A stretch of 55,263 nt of DNA, taken from assembly GCF_001612785.1 (NCBI RefSeq), contig NZ_BDBC01000016.1, forward strand, positions 1-55,263. The letters are read 5' to 3'. Below the pieces are notes generated by a model, which had not been told where the DNA came from, ran no database searches, and worked only from the letters and a program-made list of their open reading frames with translations. Positions 28,898-38,430 of this stretch are shown here, in pieces. The DNA comes from Nocardia beijingensis NBRC 16342 (GTDB lineage Bacteria; Actinomycetota; Actinomycetes; Mycobacteriales; Mycobacteriaceae). The first letter of the stretch is position 1; each line of letters starts with the position of its first letter. The position numbers were made by a program, and so were the translations under genes.

Positions 28898-29704
28898 ATG
28901 ACCACCAGCATCACCAGCGTTTTCGAGACCGAGTGGGCGCGCTGGCACCACGCGCGCGAAGACCGGCTGCGCGACCCGCTCGGCTTCCTCAGCCTGACCG
29001 GGCTGCACTGGCTCACCGACCGTCCCGAGCGGTTGCCGGACGTCCCCGGCACCTGGTGGGTCACCGACGAGAAGGTGTTCATCACCGCCCAGCCGGCCGA
29101 CCGGCTGGAGTACGACGGGACCGGCATCGCGGGCGTGCAGATCATCACGCCCGCGGAAGGCGCGCCCGGCCTGCACATCCGCCAGGAGCGGCGGGTGCTC
29201 GAGGTGATCCGCCGCACGGGTCGCTACGCGGTCCGGGTGCACGACCCGGCCGCGCCCGCCTTGCTGACCTTCGACGGCATCCCGTCGTATCGACCGGATC
29301 CGCGCTGGGTGGTCTCCGGGCGATTCACCCCGTTCGAGGAACCGCGGACCGTGGTCACCGGCGCGGTGGTCGAGGGCCTCGAGCACCAGCACAGCGCGGC
29401 GGGCACCATCGAATTCCGCATCGGCGCGGTGACCGAACGGGTCGTCGCGTTCGGCGACCGCGATGATCTGCGCGTGCTGTTCACCGACGCCACGAGCGGT
29501 GTGACCACCTACCCGGCCGCGCGTTCGCTGACCGTCGGCGCCCCCGGCCCGGACGGCACGGTGGTGCTCGACTTCAACCGCGCGGCGAACCTGCCCTGCG
29601 CCTTCACCGATTTCGCGACCTGCCCGGTGGCGCCCGCGCAGAACCGGCTGCGCGTGGCCATCGAAGCGGGCGAGCAGGATCCGCGGCAGGGGCGTGCGGC
29701 ATGA
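28898..29704 (+). CDS. DUF1684 family protein
   Basis: Cytoplasmic protein of 268 residues with no assigned activity in the family. Signature regions are [20 protein letters not shown] near the N-terminus, [19 protein letters not shown] in the middle, and [19 protein letters not shown] plus [16 protein letters not shown] at the C-terminus. The C-terminal Pro-Cys and Asn-Arg-Leu motifs are the most conserved part. The start ATG 28898 has GAAGGAG ten bases upstream. Its stop overlaps the monooxygenase start (ATGA), so the two products are made together and may act in one pathway. Confidence 0.87.
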   Translation: MTTSITSVFETEWARWHHAREDRLRDPLGFLSLTGLHWLTDRPERLPDVPGTWWVTDEKVFITAQPADRLEYDGTGIAGVQIITPAEGAPGLHIRQERRVLEVIRRTGRYAVRVHDPAAPALLTFDGIPSYRPDPRWVVSGRFTPFEEPRTVVTGAVVEGLEHQHSAAGTIEFRIGAVTERVVAFGDRDDLRVLFTDATSGVTTYPAARSLTVGAPGPDGTVVLDFNRAANLPCAFTDFATCPVAPAQNRLRVAIEAGEQDPRQGRAA

Positions 29705-30858
29705 GCGGGCACGTTCCCCTATCGATCCTCGATCTGTCCCCGATCAGCGCGGGTTCCACCGCGCAGCAGGCGCTGCGCAACACCGTCGATCTGGCCCAGC
29801 ACGCCGAACAGTGGGGTTACCACCGGTACTGGCTGGCCGAACATCACTTCGTCTCGGTGGCCAGTTCCTCCTCCATCACCCTGATCGGGTTGGTCGCCGC
29901 GGCCACCGAGCGCATCCGGGTGGGTTCGGGGGCCGTGCAGGTGGGTCATCACACCTCGGCGTCGATCGTGGAGGCCTTCGGCACGATCGACGCGCTGTAC
30001 CCCGGCCGCCTCGACCTCGGACTGGGCCGGTCGGGTCATCGGCGCAGCCAGTTCGGGGCCGAAGCCGGGCGGCACAAGGGCGGTAAACCGGTGGTGGACA
30101 TAATCACCGGGCGCACCGAGATCCGCGACGGCGTGGTCGTCCCGCCGCCGTTCGACCCCGGCCGCATCCTGGACCGGTCCAAGTTCATCGCCTCGGTGGG
30201 CGCGCTGCAGCAGCGCGGCGCGCAGCCGCTCGACTTCGCCGAGCAGATCGGTGAGGTGCGCGCCCTGCTGGCGGGCAGCTTCGTCAGCCCGGAGGGCGTC
30301 GCGCTGCACGCCGTTCCAGGCGAGCACGCCCAGGTGCGGCTGTGGCTGTTCGGGAGCACCGCGGGCGAGAGCGCGGAGCTGGCCGGACGGCTGGGACTGC
30401 CGTTCGCCGCGGCCTACCACGTCTCGCCGGGCACCGCGCTGGACGCGATCGAGGCGTATCGGGCGGCGTTCCGCCCGTCCGCCGACCTGGCCGAGCCGTA
30501 TGTGGTGATCTCCGCGGACGCGGTGGTGGCGCCGGACGACGCGACCGCGCAGCGGCTGGCCGCCAGCTACGGCCACTGGGTCTACAGCATCCGCAGCGGC
30601 GCGGGGGCGGCCGAATATCCCGACCCCGCGGCCATCGGCCCGCTCACCGCGGAGCAGCGGCGGCTGGTGGACGACCGCCTGGCCACCCAGTTCGTCGGCT
30701 CACCCGGCACCGTCGTGGAACGGCTCGACGCGCTGCGACGCGTCAGCGGGGCGGACGAATTGCTGGTTACCACGATCACCCATCGGCACGCCGACCGGCT
30801 GGAATCGTATCGGCTGCTCGCCGAGGCATGGGGGCTGCGCGCCGCCGTCGCGGCCTGA
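29701..30858 (+). CDS. Luciferase-like flavin monooxygenase (MsnO8/CmoJ-like)
   Basis: FMN-dependent oxidoreductase of the bacterial luciferase class, 385 residues. Hallmarks are LSILDLSPI at the N-terminus, [35 protein letters not shown] and [14 protein letters not shown]. The class inserts oxygen into C-S or C-H bonds using reduced flavin; in the B. subtilis ytmI operon related enzymes open S-alkyl cysteines. Last gene of the riboswitch operon, directly followed by a hairpin terminator. A sulfur substrate is inferred from the riboswitch and transporters only. No flavin reductase is encoded nearby. Confidence 0.87.
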   Translation: MSGHVPLSILDLSPISAGSTAQQALRNTVDLAQHAEQWGYHRYWLAEHHFVSVASSSSITLIGLVAAATERIRVGSGAVQVGHHTSASIVEAFGTIDALYPGRLDLGLGRSGHRRSQFGAEAGRHKGGKPVVDIITGRTEIRDGVVVPPPFDPGRILDRSKFIASVGALQQRGAQPLDFAEQIGEVRALLAGSFVSPEGVALHAVPGEHAQVRLWLFGSTAGESAELAGRLGLPFAAAYHVSPGTALDAIEAYRAAFRPSADLAEPYVVISADAVVAPDDATAQRLAASYGHWVYSIRSGAGAAEYPDPAAIGPLTAEQRRLVDDRLATQFVGSPGTVVERLDALRRVSGADELLVTTITHRHADRLESYRLLAEAWGLRAAVAA

Positions 30859-30868
30859 CTCCCGGTCT

Positions 30869-30894
30869 GCCGGTGCGCCTTGGCGCGCACCGGC
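30869..30894 (+). terminator. Hairpin terminator of the riboswitch operon
   Basis: Ten-base perfect stem (GCCGGTGCGC/GCGCACCGGC, six-base loop) starting 11 bases after the monooxygenase stop. No T-tract. Confidence 0.65.
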
Positions 30895-30978
30895 GGACGC
30901 CGGGTCACCACGTCGCCCACGTTCCGTCGATCGGCGTCCGGCCCTGTCGCGCCGACACGGGGCCTGCGGACCGGCGAT

Positions 30979-31175
30979 CGGCGGTTCAGTCGGCGCGCGC
31001 TCTGAGGAGCGTTCGTGCACGACTGCTGAACGCCGGTTCGGCTCGACGGGTGCGTTCCGGCGGACCGACCGTGCACGCCGGTTCGCTTCTGCGGGCGCGT
31101 TCTGGCGGACCGCCCGTGTGTGAGCTCTGACAGCCGGTTTGTTCAGGCGCCCGTTCCTCCGGACAGCCGTTCGCG
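30979..31175. repeat. Degenerate tandem repeats (45-56 bp) between convergent genes
   Basis: Units starting GCCGGTT at 31032, 31077 and 31133, plus a more diverged unit near 30979, share the pattern GCCGGTTCG...GCGTTC.GGCGGACC..CCGTG. The first two are 45 bases long with about 35 identical positions. On the minus strand one frame reads repeated Arg/Asn-Ala-Pro peptides (RRNAPVEPNRRS). No gene is called in 30859-31175. Confidence 0.6.
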
Positions 31176-32177
31176 TCAGGCGCTGACCGGAGTGGCCGTG
31201 ACGCCGTAACCGAGGTTGGTCAGCACCTCGCTGGTCGCCTTGGCGAAATTGAGCGTGATGAAGTGCAGGCAGGGCGCGCCCTCGTCGATCAGCCGCTGAG
31301 CGATCTCGGTGGCGATCTCGATGCCCGCCGCGCGCACCGCGGCGGCGTTCTCCTCGCCGCCGTCGCCCGCCGCCTTGCGCAGCCGGTTCAGCACGGCGGC
31401 GGGCAACGGCCTGCCGCACAGCTGCTCGGCGCGCTGCACCGTGCGCAGCGACGTGATGGGCATCAGCTCCGGGATGATCGGCTTGGCGCCCTCGATCGGG
31501 TCGAGCGCGACGAGGCGATCGCGCAGCCGCAGGTAGTGCTCGACGTCGAAGAACATCTGGGTGATCGAGTATTCCGCTCCCGCACGCAGTTTCGCGGCCA
31601 GGAACGCCGTGTCGGTCGCCAGGTCCGGCGAACGGTGATGGCCTTGCGGGAAGGAGGCCACGCCGACGTGGAAATCACCGAGGTCGCGCACGATGCGCAC
31701 CAGTTCCTCGGCGTAGGAGACGCCCTCGGGATGCTTGTGCCATTCGCCGAGCGGATCACCGGGCGGGTCGCCGCGCAGCACCAGGATGTTGCGGATGCCG
31801 GAGTCGGCGTACGCGCCGACCAGCGAGCGCAGCTCCGCGACGCTGTGCTCCACCGCGGTCAGGTGCGCCACCGGCAGCAGCGTGGTCTCCTGCGCCAGTT
31901 GCCCGGTCACCCGGACGGTGCGGTCGCGGGTGGAACCGCCCGCGCCGTAGGTCATCGACACGAACGCGGGGTGCATGCACTCGAACTGCCGCACCGCACG
32001 CCACAGCCGCGCCTCGGCGGCGGCGTCGCGGGGCGGATTGAACTCCACGGAGAACGGCACCGCGTGCCCCGTGTGCGCCCGCAGACTCTGTACGACCGAC
32101 GGTGTGGCGGAGACGTTCGGGTGCGTCCGGGACGGCCGGCCAGGGGTCGAGCTGCCCCGCACGTTGTCGAAAGTCAC
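31176..32177 (-). CDS. metF: Methylenetetrahydrofolate reductase family protein (Rv2172c type)
   Basis: FAD-dependent reduction of methylene-THF to methyl-THF for methionine synthesis. The 333-residue TIM-barrel protein shows VPFSVEFNPPRDAAAEARLW, MTYGAGGSTRDRT, NILVLRGDPPGDPLGEW and EYSITQMFFDVEHY. It lies at the position of Rv2172c, the noncanonical mycobacterial reductase. The start is GTG 32177, six bases after a -10 box TACACT, with no ribosome site, pointing to a leaderless mRNA. Divergent from the crtE-like gene. Methionine-related, but no riboswitch was seen here. Confidence 0.88.
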   Translation of the reverse strand: MTFDNVRGSSTPGRPSRTHPNVSATPSVVQSLRAHTGHAVPFSVEFNPPRDAAAEARLWRAVRQFECMHPAFVSMTYGAGGSTRDRTVRVTGQLAQETTLLPVAHLTAVEHSVAELRSLVGAYADSGIRNILVLRGDPPGDPLGEWHKHPEGVSYAEELVRIVRDLGDFHVGVASFPQGHHRSPDLATDTAFLAAKLRAGAEYSITQMFFDVEHYLRLRDRLVALDPIEGAKPIIPELMPITSLRTVQRAEQLCGRPLPAAVLNRLRKAAGDGGEENAAAVRAAGIEIATEIAQRLIDEGAPCLHFITLNFAKATSEVLTNLGYGVTATPVSA

Positions 32178-32189
32178 CGGTTCAGTGTA
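32178..32189 (-). promoter_or_regulatory. Leaderless promoter of metF
   Basis: TACACT (32189-32184) is followed by six bases and then the GTG start codon at 32177, so transcription should begin at or within a base of the start codon. No clear -35. Confidence 0.55.
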
Positions 32190-32362
32190 GAGGTGGCCGG
32201 TGGCGGCCCTGTCGGGTCGCTCGCACGCCCCGCGTATTGTTCGCAACGGGCGAGTTGTTCGCCACGCCGAGCGACACGCGCGACCGCCTCCCGCTCGGCC
32301 CCGAATCATCCGCAGCGCCGGGGCACCCTCCGCGACCCCGTGCGTCCACCATCCGCACGACC

Positions 32363-33496
32363 TTGGAGGCTCCCCTGTCCGCCGCAACCGGTACTCAGAA
32401 GCCGCGCCCCGCGGTGCCGCAGCCGGGCACCCCCGCCTTCGTCACCGCCGTGGAAGACGCCCTGACCCGTTTCTTCGCCACGCGCCGCCCGGTGACCGAG
32501 CGACTCGGCCCGGTCTTCGTCGAGGCCACCGACGCGCTCGAGCAGTTCGTGCTACGCGGCGGAAAACGCACCAGGCCCGCGTTCGCGTGGACGGGGTGGC
32601 TCGGCGCGGGCGGCGATCCGCAGGCCACCGACGCCGCCGCGGTGCTCACCGCCTGCTCCGCGCTCGAGCTCGTCCAGGCGTGCGCCCTGATCCACGACGA
32701 CATCATCGATTCCTCCCGCACCCGCCGCCGCTTCCCCACCGTGCACGTCGACTTCGAGCAGCGCCACCGCGACCGCGGGTGGTCGGGCGATTCGGCGCAC
32801 TTCGGCGCCAGCGTGGCCATTCTGGTCGGCGATCTGGCGCTGTCCTGGGCCGATGACATGGTGCACGCGTCCGGCCTCGCGCCAGCGGCGATCGCCCGGT
32901 TCGCGCCGGTGTGGGCCGACATGCGCACCGAGGTGCTCGGCGGCCAGCTGCTCGACATCAACGGCGAGGCGGGCGGCGACGAGTCGGTCGAGGCCGCGCT
33001 GCGGATCAACCGCTACAAGACCGCCGCCTACACCGTCGAACGCCCGCTGCACCTCGGCGCCGCCATCGCCGCCGCCGACCAGGAGCTGATCGAGGCCTAC
33101 CGCGAATTCGGCACCGCCATCGGGATCGCCTTCCAGCTGCGCGACGATCTGCTCGGCGTGTTCGGCGATCCCGCGGTCACCGGCAAGCCGTCCGGTGACG
33201 ACCTGCGCGAGGGCAAGCGCACCGTGCTGCTGGCCGAGGCGCTGCGGCGCGCCGACGACAGCGATCCCGCCGCGGCCGCGCTGCTGCGCGCGAGCATCGG
33301 CACCGATCTGAGCGCCGAGCAGGTGCAGCGGCTGCGCGCGCTGCTGGTCGAACTCGGAGCGGTCGACGAGGTGGAGCACCGGATCGCCGAACTCACCGAC
33401 ACCGGCCTCGCGGCCATCGAGGCCAGCTCGGCGACGATCGCGGCCAAGGAACGCCTGCGCGCGATGGCGCTGGCCGCCACCAAGCGCGCCGCCTGA
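32363..33496 (+). CDS. crtE: Polyprenyl (geranylgeranyl) diphosphate synthase, CrtE/IdsA type
   Basis: Trans-prenyltransferase making GGPP, the C20 substrate for CrtB. 377 residues from TTG 32363. It has [15 protein letters not shown], the first Asp-rich motif [44 protein letters not shown] and the second Asp-rich motif [18 protein letters not shown]. It sits at the place of mycobacterial idsA2. The start is unsure: a GGAGG (32365-32369) lies five bases before a CTG at 32375, which could be the true initiation codon; no ATG fits. crtI follows by 14 bases. Confidence 0.87.
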   Translation: MEAPLSAATGTQKPRPAVPQPGTPAFVTAVEDALTRFFATRRPVTERLGPVFVEATDALEQFVLRGGKRTRPAFAWTGWLGAGGDPQATDAAAVLTACSALELVQACALIHDDIIDSSRTRRRFPTVHVDFEQRHRDRGWSGDSAHFGASVAILVGDLALSWADDMVHASGLAPAAIARFAPVWADMRTEVLGGQLLDINGEAGGDESVEAALRINRYKTAAYTVERPLHLGAAIAAADQELIEAYREFGTAIGIAFQLRDDLLGVFGDPAVTGKPSGDDLREGKRTVLLAEALRRADDSDPAAAALLRASIGTDLSAEQVQRLRALLVELGAVDEVEHRIAELTDTGLAAIEASSATIAAKERLRAMALAATKRAA

Positions 33497-33510
33497 CCAG
33501 GGAGACTCGG

Positions 33511-35094
33511 ATGAGAACCGTCACGGGACCGACCGAGCGCGTCGTTGTGGTCGGCGCCGGACTGGCCGGACTGTCGGCCGCCCTGTATCTGACCGGCGCG
33601 GGTCATCGGGTGACGCTGCTCGAGCGCGCCGACCATCCCGGTGGCCGGGTCGGTCGCTACCTGGGCGCCGACTACGAGATCGACTCCGGCGCCACCGTCC
33701 TGACGCTGCCCGAGCTGATCACCGACGCGCTCGCCGCCGTCGGCCGTACCCCGGAGACCTGCGTGCCTCCGCTGCGCATCCACCGGCTGGCGCCCGGCTA
33801 TCACGCCCGGTTCGCCGACGGCGCCGAGATCAGGGTCTTCGCCGATCCCGACGTGATGGCCGCGGAAGTCGAGCGCAGCTGCGGCCCGGCCGAGGCGCGG
33901 GGATACCGGCGCCTGCGCGCCTGGCTGGCGCGGATCTACGCGGCCGAGTTCACCGAGTTCATGGACACGAACTTCGACTCGCCGCTGGATATGGTTCGCC
34001 TCCCCGAAAAGCGCCGTGCCCTGGCCGAACTGGTGCGTCTCGGCGGCTTCGGCAGGCTCGGCCCCCGGGTGCGCGGGTTCCTGCGCGACAAGCGGCTGGC
34101 GCGGCTGTTCACCTTCCAGGCGCTCTACGCGGGCATGCCGCCCGCTCGGGCGCTCGCCGTCTACGGCGCGATCCCGCATATGGACACCTCGCTGGGCGTG
34201 TACTTCCCCGAAGGCGGCATGCGGGCGATCGCCGCGGCGCTGGCGCAAGCGTTCACCGAGGCGGGCGGCGCCCTCGAACTGAACACCGACGTGGCCGGGG
34301 TCGACTACGCGGGCCGCAGGGCCCGGCGCGTGCGCACCGCCGACGGACGCTCGTTCGACTGCGACGCGCTGGTGCTCACCGCCGACCTCGGCTCGCTCGA
34401 CCGGTTGGGCGTGCGGCCCAGGCGCGGGTTACGCGCCTCGCCGTCTGCGGTCGTCGCACACGGCACCGTCCCCGCCGCCGTCGCGGCGGGCTGGCCGGTG
34501 CAGGCGCATCACACCATCGAGTTCGGGCAGGCCTGGGACCGGACGTTCGCCGAGATCACCGCCCGCAGGGGTCGCGGCAAGCTGATGAGCGATCCCTCGT
34601 TGCTGCTGACCCGGCCCGCTCTGACCGACCCGAGCCTGTTCATCGAGCGCGCCGACGGCCGCCACGAACCGTTCTCGCTGCTGGCGCCGTGCCCGAATCT
34701 CACGGCCGCGCCGCTGGACTGGCCGCGCCTCGGACCCGCCTATCTCCGCGAACTGCTCGCCGTGCTGGAAACGCGCGGCTACCGTGGCATCGCCGAGCAC
34801 TTCGCCGTCGATCGGCTCGACACGCCGCGGACCTGGCTCGACTACGGCATGCTCGCGGGCACACCGTTCTCCGCGGCTCATCTCTTCCGTCAGACCGGTC
34901 CATTCAGGCCGAGCAATTTCCCACGCTCCAGCGACAACGTGGTTATCGCTGGTTGCGGCACCACGCCCGGTGTGGGAGTGCCGACCGCGCTGCTCTCCGG
35001 GAAACTGGCGGCAAACCGCATCGCGGGGAAGCTGGGCCCCACTTCGCCTGGAAGCCCGCGCACCAGCCGGATAGTGTTCGAGGCGACGCCGTAA
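33511..35094 (+). CDS. crtI: CrtI, phytoene desaturase
   Basis: FAD-dependent desaturase converting phytoene to lycopene. 527 residues with the N-terminal fold [81 protein letters not shown] and the C-terminal [21 protein letters not shown]. Start ATG 33511 follows crtE by 14 bases with GGGAGA upstream. Its presence between the IdsA2-type gene and mptA is an insertion relative to mycobacteria. Confidence 0.9.
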   Translation: MRTVTGPTERVVVVGAGLAGLSAALYLTGAGHRVTLLERADHPGGRVGRYLGADYEIDSGATVLTLPELITDALAAVGRTPETCVPPLRIHRLAPGYHARFADGAEIRVFADPDVMAAEVERSCGPAEARGYRRLRAWLARIYAAEFTEFMDTNFDSPLDMVRLPEKRRALAELVRLGGFGRLGPRVRGFLRDKRLARLFTFQALYAGMPPARALAVYGAIPHMDTSLGVYFPEGGMRAIAAALAQAFTEAGGALELNTDVAGVDYAGRRARRVRTADGRSFDCDALVLTADLGSLDRLGVRPRRGLRASPSAVVAHGTVPAAVAAGWPVQAHHTIEFGQAWDRTFAEITARRGRGKLMSDPSLLLTRPALTDPSLFIERADGRHEPFSLLAPCPNLTAAPLDWPRLGPAYLRELLAVLETRGYRGIAEHFAVDRLDTPRTWLDYGMLAGTPFSAAHLFRQTGPFRPSNFPRSSDNVVIAGCGTTPGVGVPTALLSGKLAANRIAGKLGPTSPGSPRTSRIVFEATP

Positions 35095-35157
35095 ACTAAG
35101 CGCCGACCTATTCGCTCGCGGTTGCGACCGCCGACCATTCGGGGGGACCGACACCAG

Positions 35158-36876
35158 ATGGCATCCCCCGAAACGCGCACCGCAGAGGCCGCCTCCGCCG
35201 GTGACATCCGCTCCTCGTCGCCCGCCTCCGCAGGTCGCGAATCGGCCGCCCCCCGTGGTTTCCTGTGGTGGGTCCGCACCTGCGCCGACTTCGCCAGGAG
35301 TCCGGAGGGGCATGCCGCCCTGCTGGGCTTCTTCGGCGCGATCATGATCATGTTCGGCGGCTTCGGCGCGGGCAGCGTCCGCAAGCGCGACCCGCTGCTC
35401 GAGGCCATGCACCTGTCCTGGCTGCGATTCGGGCACGGCTACGCGCTGTCGACCATCTGCATCTGGATCGGCGTACTGCTCATGATCACCGCGTGGGTCC
35501 GGCTCGGGCGCGCGACGATCGGCACGGCCGACCGCACCGGCGCCGAGGTGACGCTCAACGAGCTGCGCGCCATCGTCGGCATCTGGATCGCGCCGCTGCT
35601 GTTCGCCGTGCCGATGTTCAGCCGCGACGCCTACTCCTATCTCGCGCAGGGCGCGCTGCTGCGCGACGGCTTCGACCCCTACCAGGTCGGCCCGGTGGCG
35701 AATCCCGGTGTGCTGCTGGACAACGTGAGTCCCGTGTGGACCACCACCACCGCGCCGTACGGTCCGGTCTTCCTGCTGCTCGGGCGGGCGATCACCGCCG
35801 TCACCGGCGACAACGTGGTGGCGGGAACCATCGCGATGCGGCTGGTCATGCTGCCCGGCCTCGCGCTGATGATGTGGGCGGTGCCGTATCTGACCAAGCA
35901 CCTCGGCGGCAAGCCGACAGTCGCGCTGTGGCTGGCGGTGCTCAATCCGCTGGTGCTCATCCACCTGATCGGCGGCGTGCACAACGAGATGCTCATGGTC
36001 GGCCTGATGTGCGCGGGCATCGCGCTGGTGCTGGAACGCCATCACGTGGCAGGCATCGTCGTTGTCGCCATCGGCGTGGCCATCAAGGCGACCGCGGGTG
36101 TGGCGCTGCCGTTCCTGGTATGGATATGGATGCTGCACGAACGCGAACGCCGCGCCGCGCAGCGGGTCGGGCGCGATCCGGCGCACCTGCCCGCGAGCGA
36201 GCAACCCGGCGACGCCGCGGAGCCCACCGAGGACATGCCGCATCCCGCGCTCGTGTTCGGCAAGATCGCCGGCCTCGGTCTGAGTGTGTTCGCGGTCGTC
36301 TTCGTCGCCGCCTCGGCCATCGCCGGTGTCGGCATCGGCTGGCTGACCGCCTTGTCCGGGTCGAAGAAGATCATCAACTGGCTGTCGCTGCCGACCGTGA
36401 TGGCGCACGCGGTCACCTGGATCACCCCGCTGCGGCTGGAATCGGTGCTCGAGGTGACCCGCGCGATGTGCGCGCTGGCCTTGGTGGCGGTGCTCGCGTT
36501 GACCTGGTGGCGGTTCCGGCACAGTGAGCGGGAGGCGGTGGCGGGCATCCTGATCGCGTTCGTCGCGATCGTCATCCTCTCCCCCGCCGCGCTGCCCTGG
36601 TACTACTCGTGGCCGCTGGCGCTGGCCGCCGGGTTCGCGCTGTCCACCACGACACTGATGGCGCTGGTCGGCGTGTGCACGTGGCTCATGCTGGTCTTCC
36701 AGCCGGACGGGTCGATCGGCCTGTACAACTTCTGGCACGTCGCCGCCGCGACTTTCGCCGCCGTCGTGGCGGCGTTGTCGCTGCGCACGGTGGACCCGCT
36801 GCGGCTGCGCGCCACGCCGCCGGACGCCGTCGCTGCCACGCCCGGCGAGGCCACCCCGTCGCACGCCACCCCATGA
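35158..36876 (+). CDS. mptA: MptA, alpha-(1-6)-mannopyranosyltransferase (GT-C)
   Basis: Polytopic GT-C enzyme extending the alpha-1,6-mannan backbone of lipomannan and lipoarabinomannan from a polyprenyl-phosphate mannose donor outside the membrane. 572 residues with about 13 hydrophobic segments. The catalytic loop FSRDAYSYLAQGALLRDGFDPY follows the second helix cluster, then VWTTTTAPYGPVFLLLG and GGVHNEMLMVGLM. The start ATG 35158 follows crtI by 63 bases with a G-rich stretch at 35141-35146. Its stop overlaps the crtB start (ATGA), so an envelope gene is wired into a carotenoid operon. Confidence 0.9.
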   Translation: MASPETRTAEAASAGDIRSSSPASAGRESAAPRGFLWWVRTCADFARSPEGHAALLGFFGAIMIMFGGFGAGSVRKRDPLLEAMHLSWLRFGHGYALSTICIWIGVLLMITAWVRLGRATIGTADRTGAEVTLNELRAIVGIWIAPLLFAVPMFSRDAYSYLAQGALLRDGFDPYQVGPVANPGVLLDNVSPVWTTTTAPYGPVFLLLGRAITAVTGDNVVAGTIAMRLVMLPGLALMMWAVPYLTKHLGGKPTVALWLAVLNPLVLIHLIGGVHNEMLMVGLMCAGIALVLERHHVAGIVVVAIGVAIKATAGVALPFLVWIWMLHERERRAAQRVGRDPAHLPASEQPGDAAEPTEDMPHPALVFGKIAGLGLSVFAVVFVAASAIAGVGIGWLTALSGSKKIINWLSLPTVMAHAVTWITPLRLESVLEVTRAMCALALVAVLALTWWRFRHSEREAVAGILIAFVAIVILSPAALPWYYSWPLALAAGFALSTTTLMALVGVCTWLMLVFQPDGSIGLYNFWHVAAATFAAVVAALSLRTVDPLRLRATPPDAVAATPGEATPSHATP

Positions 36877-37865
36877 CCGAGGCGCGCCTATCCGGTTCCG
36901 CGCTGCTCCCGCTGGCCTACCGCGAGTGCAGGCAGATCGCCGCCACCCACGGCCGCACCTATTTCCTGGCGACCCGGCTGCTGTCGGCCGAACGACGGCC
37001 CGCCGTGCACGCGCTGTACGCGTTCGCGCGCATGGTGGACGACGTCGTGGACCGGGCGGCCCGTCCCGCCGCGCACGAGCGTGATCCGGCCGCGGAACTC
37101 GACCTGATCGAGCGAGACCTGCGGGCCGCGCTGGCGTCGCACCCCGGCGTCGTCGAGCAGCACGCGCGGTCCGACAGTTGGACATCGGTTCCACGACCGC
37201 GCGACCTCGTCTTGGCCGCCGTCACCCACACCATCCACCGTTACGGCATCGCCACCGAGCACTTCTGGACGTTCCTGGATTCCATGCGGATGGACGCGCC
37301 GGGCGCACCCGCGTTCCGTAACCGCTATGCCACCATGGCGCAGCTGCGCGAATACATGCGCGGCTCGGCGGCCGCGATCGGTTTGCAGCTGCTGCCGGTG
37401 CTCGGCACGGTCGTCCCGGTGTCCGCGGCCGAACCCGCCGCCGCCGCGCTGGGCGAGGCGTTCCAGCTGACCAACTTCCTGCGCGACGTCGCTGAAGATC
37501 TCGACCGCGACCGCGTCTACCTGCCCGCCGACGCCATCGCCGCGTTCGGCGTCGACGAGGAGCTGCTGTTCGAGTGCCGCCGCACCGGCCGCACCGATCC
37601 GCGCGTCCGCCGCGCCCTCGCCCACCTCATCGCGGTCAACCGCGACCTCTACCGCCGCGCCGAACCCGGCATCGACCTGCTCGAACCACGCGTACGCCCC
37701 GCCATCCGCACCGCGGCCACCCTGTACGCCGACATCCTGCGCCACATCGAACGCAGCGACTACGCCGTCTTCGACCACCGCGCGGTGGTCCCCCGCCACC
37801 ACCGCCTCCGCATAGCCGCCACCGAATTCACCACCGCCACCCTCCGCGACCGCCTCACCCGCTGA
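36873..37865 (+). CDS. crtB: CrtB, phytoene synthase
   Basis: Head-to-head condensation of two GGPP to phytoene. 330 residues. FLATRLLSAERRPAVHALYA is followed by the first Asp-rich motif MVDDVVDRAA, YMRGSAAAIGLQLLPVLG, and the second motif NFLRDVAEDLDRDRVYLP. The start ATG 36873 overlaps the mptA stop. Last gene of the crtE-crtI-mptA-crtB operon; downstream lies the repeat region. Downstream steps CrtO, CruF and the glycosyltransferase are encoded at 14101-18515. Confidence 0.92.
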   Translation: MTEARLSGSALLPLAYRECRQIAATHGRTYFLATRLLSAERRPAVHALYAFARMVDDVVDRAARPAAHERDPAAELDLIERDLRAALASHPGVVEQHARSDSWTSVPRPRDLVLAAVTHTIHRYGIATEHFWTFLDSMRMDAPGAPAFRNRYATMAQLREYMRGSAAAIGLQLLPVLGTVVPVSAAEPAAAALGEAFQLTNFLRDVAEDLDRDRVYLPADAIAAFGVDEELLFECRRTGRTDPRVRRALAHLIAVNRDLYRRAEPGIDLLEPRVRPAIRTAATLYADILRHIERSDYAVFDHRAVVPRHHRLRIAATEFTTATLRDRLTR

Positions 37866-38259
37866 CCACGGCCCCTGCGACACCGCCCGGATGCGCACCC
37901 CAGATCAAGGGTGATTCCCACGACACAATCCCGCAGCCGCCGCTTTCCGCCTCAACCCCGCTTCGAGCAGAGCGGGACCGAGCAAGCGGTCCAGACCCGG
38001 TAGTACCGGCACCGCAGCCGGAAGTGACGCCGACTGCACCGACTTCAGGCCAGCGGCAACAGCAAACCCGTACTAGCCAGGCACCAGACGCCACTACCAG
38101 CTTCGAGCGAAGCGAGACCGAGCATCCGCCGTTCACGGCCCGGCTCGCGTGTGCGCGGCCCCCGCGCACGCGACGAAGGAGCAAGCGACAGCCCATGGCA
38201 GGCCGCTCGCCGCCCATTTTCACCGCGCGCGCCTAGTGATGAGTTCCGCTACCAACGCG
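37866..38259. other. Repeat-rich intergenic region after crtB
   Basis: No convincing gene. It contains degraded relatives of the hairpin element described at 38260-38388: one starting at 38077 (core from 38101) and a shorter fragment at 37961-37995 (CTTCGAGCAGAGCGGGACCG). Confidence 0.6.
38077..38190 (+). repeat. Degenerate copy of the dispersed hairpin element
   Basis: The left part (CTTCGAGCGAAGCGAGACCG from 38101, then AGCATCCGCCGTTC and GGCTCGCGTGTGCGCGGCC) nearly equals the intact copy 180 bases to the right. After the conserved loop ACGAAGGAGCAAGCG the right arm is replaced by unrelated sequence, so the long stem cannot form. Confidence 0.75.
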
Positions 38260-38388
38260 CCAGCACACCGCAACTACGACTTTCGAGCGAAGCGAGACCG
38301 AGCATCCGCCGTTCGCGGCCCGGCTCGCGTGTGCGCGGCCGCCGCGTCCGCGACGAAGGAGCAAGCGGCGGCCGCGCACACGCGAGCC
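38260..38388 (+). repeat. Dispersed hairpin element, intact copy A
   Basis: A conserved 5' box (CCAGCACACC, then CGACTTTCGAGCGAAGCGAG from 38277) leads to a perfect 24-bp inverted repeat: arms 38322-38345 and 38365-38388 around a 19-base loop containing GCGACGAAGGAGCAA. The same element recurs at 55133-55261 with a different but self-complementary 6-base core. Located between the convergent ends of crtB and the Rv2175c-like gene. Confidence 0.9.
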
Positions 38389-38407
38389 ATAAAGGGGCCG
38401 CGAACAC

Positions 38408-38426
38408 CCAGCGCCGAAGGCGCTGG
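38408..38426 (-). terminator. Hairpin terminator of the Rv2175c-like gene
   Basis: Perfect eight-base stem (CCAGCGCC/GGCGCTGG) with a three-base loop, four bases past the stop codon; on the RNA it can form a stable cUUCGg loop. A few T bases follow. Confidence 0.65.
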
Positions 38427-38430
38427 AAAT

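Noticed and set aside
37866..38430. Protein-coding reading of the region after crtB
   Set aside because: Long frames arise from repeat units (ATKEQA-like peptides) and do not continue into conserved sequence.
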